From contig CANGTN010000001.1 of assembly GCA_947456805.1 (NCBI GenBank), positions 62,001 to 126,000 on the forward strand: a DNA stretch of 64,000 bases. Direction: 5' to 3'. The translations under genes were made by a program, and so were the position numbers. Positions within the stretch are counted from its first letter, which is position 1. Every line of letters starts with the position of its first letter. This stretch comes from Chitinophagaceae bacterium. Its GTDB lineage: Bacteria; Bacteroidota; Bacteroidia; Chitinophagales; Chitinophagaceae. Below the pieces are notes generated by a model. It was not told the origin of the DNA. It did no database searches and saw only the letters and a program-made list of their open reading frames with translations. Shown here in pieces: positions 58,075-64,000 of this stretch.

Positions 58075-59598
58075 TTAATTGTTTTTTTTCAAAAATGCTT
58101 GCCAATCCTTTAGCATTTCTCCCTTTAACACTCTTGGAAATTTATGCTGACTACCTATTTTTCCTTTTGATTTCATGAAATTTAAAAATTGTTCTTGCGA
58201 CAAAATATCTAAAAAAACTTCTTTCAATGCACTCTTTCTTTCTACCGCATAATCATCATTCAATGCATTGATTTTATTGTCAATCAAAAGTCTTAATTGT
58301 TCTTTATCTACTTTATCATCACAAGCAACATACCAGTGATGCGCAAAAAAATTGCCAAAAGGCACACCTGCAACAGTAAATTCCGGAATCGAAATATTTA
58401 ATTCTCTACTTGCTTCCTCCACCGCTTTATTCATATTCTCCACGCTCAAATGTTCGCCTACCAAACTTAAAAAATGTTTGGTTCTTCCAGTAATAACAAT
58501 CTCACATTCCTCTTTGTTTATAAAACGAATTGTATCACCAATAAGGTATCTCCAAGTACCACCCGATGTACTGATTAATAATGCATAGTCCTTATTTTCT
58601 TCAACTTCATGAATCATTAATGACTTTGGATTTTGAATCATCTCACCATCAGCATCAAAATTATTATCATCAAAAGGAACAAACTCTAAAAATATATGCT
58701 GGCTTGTAACTAGCTTCATTGATTTGGCATATTGCTTGTTTTGATAAGCAATAAACCCCTCGCTTGCAAGGTAGGTTTCAATGTAGTTAATTGGTTTGCC
58801 CAACAGTTTTTCAAAACCAATTTTGTAGGGTTCGAAACTTACACCGCCATGCACATACAATGCAAAGTTGGGCCACATTTCATGTATGTTATTGAGCTGG
58901 TATTTTTTAATAATCATTTCTACCAGCATTTGAATCCATGCCGGAACACCCGCAATAAAACCAATGTCCCATTGCGGGGCTTTTTCTACAATCTCTTCTA
59001 ATTTTTTATTCCAATCTTTTTGCTTTGCAATTTTTTTACCCGGCTTGTAAAAAGGCTGAAACCAAAACGGTGCTTTCTTTTGCGTGATGCCGCTTAAATC
59101 GCCTGCATAGTAATCTGATTTTTTTTGCAAATCAGTACTGCCACCTAAAGTAAGCCAGCCTTTACTTACAGAAGCAAAAGGAACATCTTCATAATTACGC
59201 AAACTGAGCAATTGCTTAATCATTACCATTTTATTACCACGCAATAGGTCGTTAGTAATTGGAATGTATTTGCTCGTGGCTTCACTTGTTCCGGAAGAAA
59301 GGGCGTAGTATTTTATTTTACCGGGCCAACAAACATCTGCTTTGCCTTCCAATGTCTTATACCACCATTGTTTGTAAATACTGTTGTAATTAAATGTGGG
59401 AACTAATTCTTGAAATTTTTTACCTGGATGATTACTCATCAAAATTTCATCAAATCTGTATTGTTGCCCAAATTCAGTAAACCTTGCTTTACGCAACAAT
59501 TTTTTCAGCACTTTTAATTGCTGCCGCCTGGGGTTGTTTTGCGGCAAACCCAATGCTTTTGTAATTGTTTTTGGAAGCTTGATGTCTATAATCGGCAT
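58075..59598 (-). CDS. GH3 auxin-responsive-promoter family protein (acyl-adenylating fold)
   Basis: A 507-residue protein of the GH3 superfamily, related to plant enzymes that conjugate amino acids to hormones through an acyl adenylate. Visible landmarks: KIKYYALSSGTSEATSKYIP (ATP phosphate loop), HGGVSFEPYKIGFE, YLASEGFIAYQN, LLISTSGGTWRYLIGDTIRF and VITGRTKHFLSLVGEHLSVE. Bacteroidota GH3 proteins are common but have no proven substrate. 73 bp after the large glycosyltransferase on the same strand. Confidence 0.88.
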   Translation of the reverse strand: MPIIDIKLPKTITKALGLPQNNPRRQQLKVLKKLLRKARFTEFGQQYRFDEILMSNHPGKKFQELVPTFNYNSIYKQWWYKTLEGKADVCWPGKIKYYALSSGTSEATSKYIPITNDLLRGNKMVMIKQLLSLRNYEDVPFASVSKGWLTLGGSTDLQKKSDYYAGDLSGITQKKAPFWFQPFYKPGKKIAKQKDWNKKLEEIVEKAPQWDIGFIAGVPAWIQMLVEMIIKKYQLNNIHEMWPNFALYVHGGVSFEPYKIGFEKLLGKPINYIETYLASEGFIAYQNKQYAKSMKLVTSQHIFLEFVPFDDNNFDADGEMIQNPKSLMIHEVEENKDYALLISTSGGTWRYLIGDTIRFINKEECEIVITGRTKHFLSLVGEHLSVENMNKAVEEASRELNISIPEFTVAGVPFGNFFAHHWYVACDDKVDKEQLRLLIDNKINALNDDYAVERKSALKEVFLDILSQEQFLNFMKSKGKIGSQHKFPRVLKGEMLKDWQAFLKKNN

Positions 59599-59671
59599 CG
59601 GCTACAATATCTTTTGGTTAAAAATTATCGATTAAATATGAACTTCAAAAGTAAGTGTATAAAAGAAACTA

Positions 59672-61621
59672 TCAGTTACCTAAATTTTTATACTGTTGTA
59701 CAATGGTTTTCAAATCTTGCATCCAGTCATAATCCCTTGCATAAATCATATCTAATTTTTGCAAATTTTCTGGTTTCATTTTTTGCCGAGCTGCATTGGG
59801 CAAATAAGTGTGGTTGAGATAAGCAGGTTTTAAAGCAGGAAACATTTGATTGTATGAAATATAACCAATCCATGTTTGCTTTGCCAATAAAACAGAACAA
59901 GCTCTTTTCAACACAACATTGCCCTTTTTTAATAGCAACAAATGAATAGGAAATGTGATAAAAACAAACAAAGAAAAACCAACATCCAACAATCGCTTCA
60001 TGCGTCTTTGATAAGGTTGTGCAATTTGATAAAACCCTTCTGATGTTAGCGCTTCGCCAGTCGTAGTTTTGCTGTCACTGCTAATAATACTTTGTGCGTT
60101 TTTTCCTTTAAATTTAAAATAAATTCCTTTGGGTAATGTTTGTATGTGTTGCAAAACTTCATGGTACGAAAGATGACCTATACAAAATATTATTTCTTTA
60201 ATGCGATAATTTTTAATAAGAGACTCTATTTGAGTGATATGTCCAATTGCTTGATGATCTTCTCCATTTATTTTAATTCTTCCCAATACCCTTTCCTGCA
60301 AATCGGCTTGTTGTAACAAACTCATCGTTTGATTAAATTCATCCAGCGGCCCTATAATTACTGTTTGCTGGAATTTTTTCTCTTCATTGGTTTCTTTGAT
60401 CCAATTCAATTGCAACAAAAACCAACGAACCAATGTAATTGCCAATCCTGCAGTAAAGCCGCCAATCAAAATTACGCCTCGCGAAAACCGGTACTGTTCG
60501 GGCAGTAAAGAATAGCCTGCCAATGATATAATAATTGCTGAAAAACTTGCCAATAAAGCCTTTGATGGCTTGTATAAGTTGTCGTAAATTCCTGAAAGGG
60601 CAGCAGATAATAAAAAAAGTAGTGTGAATCCCGGGATAAAAATTTGTAAAAATTTATCATCGAAATGATTGCCTTCACGAACACATTGTACCCAAACTTT
60701 TTCTACCAAGCGCAAACAAGAAAATATAATGATGGAATCAATAATAATGAATCCCCATTTTGTTGCCAGTCCGCTAATAAGTGCAATGATTGCCCGAATC
60801 CAAATGGCAATTTTTATTGATACAGAAAAGACAGTTGCGGTGCTACTTTTATAGTGTTTAGTTACAAAAATGCTCATTGCCTGATAAAACATTTTTACAT
60901 AATTCAGGCTGCCTCTTTTGGTGCTTTCGCCTTTAAAATGGATGATAGCACTTTCTGCAAAATAATAATTTTTATAGCCAGTTTGTTGAATGCGATAACT
61001 CAAATCAACATCTTCACCGTACATAAAAAAAACTTCATCAAACCCTTTGGTGGCATCAATCATTTCTTTTCGAACCATCATAAATGCACCTGCCAAAACA
61101 TCTACTTCATGGTTTTTGTTTTCATCTAAATAACCTAATGCATATTTGTTAAAAACTGTAGATTTTGGAAATAGTTTTGCCAGTCCTACTAACTTAAAAA
61201 ATGAAGTTATCGGTGTGGGAAATGACCGTTTGCTTTCGGGTAAAAAATTACCGCATCCATCTAACATTCTGATGCCCAATGCTCCGCAATCGTTGTTTTT
61301 TTCAAAAAAAGAAATACATTTTGTAAAACAATCTTCGGGTACAATTGTATCGGGATTTAAAAATAAAACGTAGTCGCCTTTTGCAATTGCCAATCCCTGA
61401 TTATTGGCTTTCCCAAATCCTACGTTTTCTTTATTTGCAATAAATTGGACAAAGGGAAATCTTTCCTGCAAATAAGCAATGCTCCCGTCAGCAGAATGAT
61501 TGTCTACTACAATCACTTCTGCATGTAAAGATGTAATTGCACTTTCTACAGAACAAAGACATTGCTCCAGAAAGTATTTAACATTATAATTTACTATGAT
61601 GACAGATAATTGCAAAGACAA
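59672..61621 (-). CDS. Family 2 glycosyltransferase fused to a degenerate sugar-transferase module
   Basis: A 649-residue protein. Residues about 1-250 are a GT2 domain (SVIIVNYNV, DNHSADGSIAYLQERFP, VLFLNPDTIVPE, LAGAFMMVRKEMIDATKGFD and MYGEDVDLSYRIQ), followed by several membrane helices (about 265-420). Then comes a Rossmann-like piece (TVIIGPLDEFNQTMSLLQQA, IKEIIFCIGHLSYHEVLQHI) and YQRRMKRLLDVGFSLFVFIT, the entry to a bacterial sugar transferase. The catalytic body of that transferase, which usually continues with acidic and Arg-rich motifs, is replaced by divergent sequence. Starts with TTG at 61621: an in-frame TAG lies four codons upstream and no ATG is near. Rhamnosyl-transfer-like role is possible but unproven. 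Confidence 0.85.
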   Translation of the reverse strand: MSLQLSVIIVNYNVKYFLEQCLCSVESAITSLHAEVIVVDNHSADGSIAYLQERFPFVQFIANKENVGFGKANNQGLAIAKGDYVLFLNPDTIVPEDCFTKCISFFEKNNDCGALGIRMLDGCGNFLPESKRSFPTPITSFFKLVGLAKLFPKSTVFNKYALGYLDENKNHEVDVLAGAFMMVRKEMIDATKGFDEVFFMYGEDVDLSYRIQQTGYKNYYFAESAIIHFKGESTKRGSLNYVKMFYQAMSIFVTKHYKSSTATVFSVSIKIAIWIRAIIALISGLATKWGFIIIDSIIIFSCLRLVEKVWVQCVREGNHFDDKFLQIFIPGFTLLFLLSAALSGIYDNLYKPSKALLASFSAIIISLAGYSLLPEQYRFSRGVILIGGFTAGLAITLVRWFLLQLNWIKETNEEKKFQQTVIIGPLDEFNQTMSLLQQADLQERVLGRIKINGEDHQAIGHITQIESLIKNYRIKEIIFCIGHLSYHEVLQHIQTLPKGIYFKFKGKNAQSIISSDSKTTTGEALTSEGFYQIAQPYQRRMKRLLDVGFSLFVFITFPIHLLLLKKGNVVLKRACSVLLAKQTWIGYISYNQMFPALKPAYLNHTYLPNAARQKMKPENLQKLDMIYARDYDWMQDLKTIVQQYKNLGN

Positions 61622-61695
61622 GTTTATAATCTACGAAGTAATCATTTTAACAAGATACCTCCAAATCATTTCATTTTTTTACTTAGGCTGTAGTT

Positions 61696-61703
61696 TATAT
61701 TTG
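61696..61703 (+). promoter_or_regulatory. -7 box (TATATTTG) touching the suhB-like start
   Basis: Exact TAnnTTTG, its last base 5 nt before the ATG at 61708. A transcription start here would give a leaderless mRNA. No TTG -33 element is visible. Confidence 0.5.
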
Positions 61704-61707
61704 CGTT

Positions 61708-62484
61708 ATGCTGAAACAATCACTTTTAAAAGCTGCTGCAGCAGCAGGTATTATTTTACAGGAAAATTTTGATAAAAAATTTACCATCTCCAATAAGGAA
61801 GGAATCAACAATCTGGTAACAGAAATTGATCATAAAAGTGAAGCTGCTATCATTTCCATTATCAAAAATGATTTTCCCGAACATTTTATTTTGAGTGAAG
61901 AAGTAGGGGAAATCAAACAAGAAAGCGAATTTAAATGGATTATTGATCCAATTGATGGTACTGTGAATTATGCCAATGGCATTCCAATTTGTTGTGTTAG
62001 TATTGGTATTGAAAAAGCCGGCAAAATGATTATGGGCGCTGTTTACAATCCATTTATCAATGAATTGTTTTTTGCCGAACGCGGACAAGGAGCAACCATG
62101 AACGAAAAAAAAATTAGTGTTACAAATACTACTGAATTAGAGAAAAGTTGTTTGGTTACCGGTTTTCCATATACTTATTTAGATGAGCCTAATGGACCAT
62201 TGCAAGTGTTTGAAAAATTTATTAGAAAGGGTGTGCCTGTAAGAAGACTAGGAAGTGCAGCAATTGACTTATGCTGGGTGGCGGCAGGCAGATTTGATGG
62301 GTTTTATGAGCATAAATTAAGTGCATGGGACAGCGCTGCTGGTTTTATCATTGTAGAAGAAGCAGGCGGAAAAGTAACGGATATGAAAGGCAATTATTAC
62401 AACCCTTATCAGCCGGGCATTGTAGCAACAAACGGAAAAATTCATGAAGATTTGTTGCATATAGTACAAGGTGGTAACATATAA
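61708..62484 (+). CDS. suhB: Inositol monophosphatase family protein
   Basis: A 258-residue Mg-dependent phosphatase. Motifs: SEEVGEIK (metal-binding Glu, about residues 67-74), WIIDPIDGTVNYANGIPICC (about 78-97) and KLSAWDSAAGFIIVEEAGGK. It could act on inositol-1-phosphate, on 3'-phosphoadenosine 5'-phosphate, or as the SuhB growth factor; the sequence does not settle it. Followed 58 bp later by thiL. Confidence 0.88.
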   Translation: MLKQSLLKAAAAAGIILQENFDKKFTISNKEGINNLVTEIDHKSEAAIISIIKNDFPEHFILSEEVGEIKQESEFKWIIDPIDGTVNYANGIPICCVSIGIEKAGKMIMGAVYNPFINELFFAERGQGATMNEKKISVTNTTELEKSCLVTGFPYTYLDEPNGPLQVFEKFIRKGVPVRRLGSAAIDLCWVAAGRFDGFYEHKLSAWDSAAGFIIVEEAGGKVTDMKGNYYNPYQPGIVATNGKIHEDLLHIVQGGNI

Positions 62485-62542
62485 ATTAATAATATTTTCA
62501 GCTCAGATAAAAATGTTGAGCAAATTCAATTAACACACAATA

Positions 62543-63580
62543 ATGGAAGAAATACAACGTACAGAAATAGCAACACTTGGTGAATTTGGTTTGATAGATC
62601 ATCTTACCAAAAACTTTGAAATTAAAAACGCCTCAACAATTGTAAGTGTTGGCGATGATGCCGCGGTAATAGATCATTTTGGAAAGCAAACAGTTGTAAC
62701 AACTGATATGCTTTTGGAAGGCATTCATTTTGATTTGATGTACACCCCTTTAAAACATCTTGGTTATAAAAGTGTGGTAGTGAATCTGAGTGATATTTAT
62801 GCAATGAATGCAACACCTACACAAATAACAATCAGCATTGCTTTTAGCAACAGATTTAGTGTTGAGTCTTTGGATGAATTTTATGAAGGTGTTTATGCCG
62901 CTTGCGAAAAATATGGCGTTGATTTGGTGGGTGGCGATACATCTTCTTCTTTAAAAGGATTTGTTATTTCTGTAACTGCTATCGGAGAAGTCACACCCGA
63001 TAAACATGTAGTTCGCAGTACAGCAAAATCAGGCGATTTAATATGCGTAAGCGGAGATGTTGGCGGTGCTTTTTTAGGACTTACTATTATGGAAAGAGAA
63101 AAGAAAATTTATCTGGAAAATCCTCAGATACAACCTGATCTTGAAGGCGAAGATTACATCGTTGGCAGATTGTTGAAACCGGAAGCAAGAAAAGATATTA
63201 TTGAATTTTTTGCGAGCAATAATATTACACCAACAAGTATGATGGATGTAAGTGATGGCATTAGCAGTGAAGTACTACACTTGTGCAAACAAAGCAATCT
63301 TGGTTGTCGTGTGTACGAAGAAAAATTACCTATTCATGATGATGCACGAAGGGCTGCATTTAAATTTGGTTTAGACCCAACCGTTTGCGCATTAAATGGC
63401 GGAGAAGATTATGAATTGATATTTACTTTGAAACAGGAAGACTACGATAAAATTACTTTGAATGAAGAAATCAGTGTAATTGGTTATATGACCGATATTG
63501 AAGAGGGCTGCAAATTTTTAACCAAAGGCGGTAATACGCATCCGATTACTGCACAAGGTTGGAATGCGTTTACTAAGTAG
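62543..63580 (+). CDS. thiL: Thiamine-monophosphate kinase
   Basis: A 345-residue kinase that phosphorylates thiamine monophosphate to the active diphosphate. Motifs: VSVGDDAAVIDHFGKQTVVT (N-terminal PurM-like), TTDMLLEGIHFDLMYTPLKH, KSVVVNLSDIYAMNATPTQI, ISGDVGG-like CVSGDVGGAFLGL and DVSDGISSEVLHLC, then NGGEDYELIFTL. Longer than the family mean by a few residues but complete. It is convergent with the nagA gene. Confidence 0.94.
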   Translation: MEEIQRTEIATLGEFGLIDHLTKNFEIKNASTIVSVGDDAAVIDHFGKQTVVTTDMLLEGIHFDLMYTPLKHLGYKSVVVNLSDIYAMNATPTQITISIAFSNRFSVESLDEFYEGVYAACEKYGVDLVGGDTSSSLKGFVISVTAIGEVTPDKHVVRSTAKSGDLICVSGDVGGAFLGLTIMEREKKIYLENPQIQPDLEGEDYIVGRLLKPEARKDIIEFFASNNITPTSMMDVSDGISSEVLHLCKQSNLGCRVYEEKLPIHDDARRAAFKFGLDPTVCALNGGEDYELIFTLKQEDYDKITLNEEISVIGYMTDIEEGCKFLTKGGNTHPITAQGWNAFTK

Positions 63581-63604
63581 AAATTAAGATTAACCGGGAG
63601 GACG

Positions 63605-64000
63605 TTACTCCCAGTCAGTAAATACTGCCTGAAATCCTTTTTCAATTTTTCCAAGTTGTTGGTCCAAACCCAATACTATAGAGGGATATAAGCTGCACAT
63701 TCTAATTGCTTCTTCTATTTCAATGCCACAATAATTTACCAGATTATTTACTGCTTTTTCCATGGTTAATGCGCTACCGCTTAATATAAAATTGCTTTGA
63801 TATTTATCTCCCATCAAATTATGTTGGTAATGTCCTTGTGTGGTTTGTGTAACGGCATCTGTAATGACAAACAATCTGTTGCCCATCATTTTTTTGGCAA
63901 TTTTGACAGCAGCAAAATCTACATGGTATCCATCGGGAATAATGCTAGCCATTACCTGATGATGATTGAATGTAGCACCTACCATTCCCGGTGCCCGGTG
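63605..64000 (-). CDS. nagA: N-acetylglucosamine-6-phosphate deacetylase, C-terminal part
   Basis: The window ends inside this minus-strand gene. The visible 131 residues include HRAPGMVGATFNHHQVMASI, then IIPDGYHVDFAAVKIAKKMM, LFVITDAVTQTTQGHY with the catalytic Asp, NFILSGSALTMEKAVNNLVN and LYPSIVLGLDQQLGKIEKGF. These match the last third of NagA, which removes acetate from GlcNAc-6-phosphate in the amino-sugar pathway. The last codon (TAA) is at 63605-63607. The N-terminus, with the metal-binding region, lies beyond the window. Confidence 0.9.
   Translation of the reverse strand, partial: HRAPGMVGATFNHHQVMASIIPDGYHVDFAAVKIAKKMMGNRLFVITDAVTQTTQGHYQHNLMGDKYQSNFILSGSALTMEKAVNNLVNYCGIEIEEAIRMCSLYPSIVLGLDQQLGKIEKGFQAVFTDWE

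Noticed and set aside
1-64000. Search by eye for tRNA, rRNA, CRISPR, integrase or transposase
   Set aside because: No GGTTCGA-type tRNA arms outside coding DNA, no spaced short repeats of CRISPR type, and no recombinase-like proteins; absence is limited by manual reading.

Overview
This 64-kb window is AT-rich, gene-dense chromosomal DNA from a member of the Bacteroidota, most likely a Chitinophagaceae-type bacterium. The support is: GldC; LptC next to a type III pantothenate kinase; an alternative complex III (Act) operon fused to an aa3-type cytochrome oxidase operon; Bacteroidota-only families (DUF6089, DUF5522, DUF6787); and promoters of the Bacteroidota type (-7 box TAnnTTTG). Genus assignment is inference. 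I saw no rRNA, tRNA, CRISPR array, insertion sequence or prophage.

Layout. 1-6.7 kb (+): end of a glycosyltransferase, gldC, yqeY-like, cvpA-like, an alpha/beta hydrolase, then a CBS protein, a BamA/TamA-like barrel, NAD kinase and DUF6089. 6.8-10.5 kb (-): aldo/keto reductase, lptC, an outer-membrane barrel and coaX. 10.6-12.6 kb (+): yjjG, trmB, DUF5522 and an alkyltransferase-like DNA repair protein. 12.7-28.8 kb (-): one long respiratory block, in transcription order actABCDEF, coxII, coxI, heme O synthase, two subunit III genes, subunit IV, SCO and DUF420, apparently driven from one promoter at about 28.82 kb with two internal terminator-like hairpins. 29.0-31.3 kb (+): DUF6787, purN and obg, with a frameshifted DUF2892 gene on the other strand. 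31.5-32.8 kb: a lipoprotein and the decayed tail of a GH2 beta-galactosidase. 32.8-36.2 kb (-): dacB, an arginase-fold protein and a TerC protein. 36.2-39.0 kb: an accessory patch with a ~146-bp tandem repeat, three unrecognised envelope genes and a divergent HTH regulator. 39.0-42.8 kb (-): pyrD, a polysaccharide deacetylase and lutB. 43.0-53.8 kb: lysS (+), then M20 amidohydrolase, rluF-like, rny, zapA, a coiled-coil protein and pheT (all -), then dnaB (+). 53.9-54.5 kb (-): a collapsed TonB-dependent receptor. 54.8-56.7 kb (+): tadA, sodA and a lipoprotein. 56.7-61.6 kb (-): yidD, rnpA, LysE, a GH3-type protein and a large glycosyltransferase fusion. 61.7-64 kb: suhB-like, thiL, and the end of nagA.

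Most genes are housekeeping. The respiratory block should build one electron path: menaquinol to the Act complex, to its cytochromes, to the aa3 oxidase, with SCO, DUF420 and heme O synthase as assembly factors. The less ordinary material is the decay (three broken genes), the repeat-flanked accessory patch with its tandem operator-like repeat, several promoters lying almost on the start codon (likely leaderless mRNAs), a glycosyltransferase fused to a degenerate sugar-transferase module, and an arginase-fold protein lacking two metal ligands. I found no convincing large undescribed system; the best candidate for something uncharacterised is the 36.2-39.0 kb patch.
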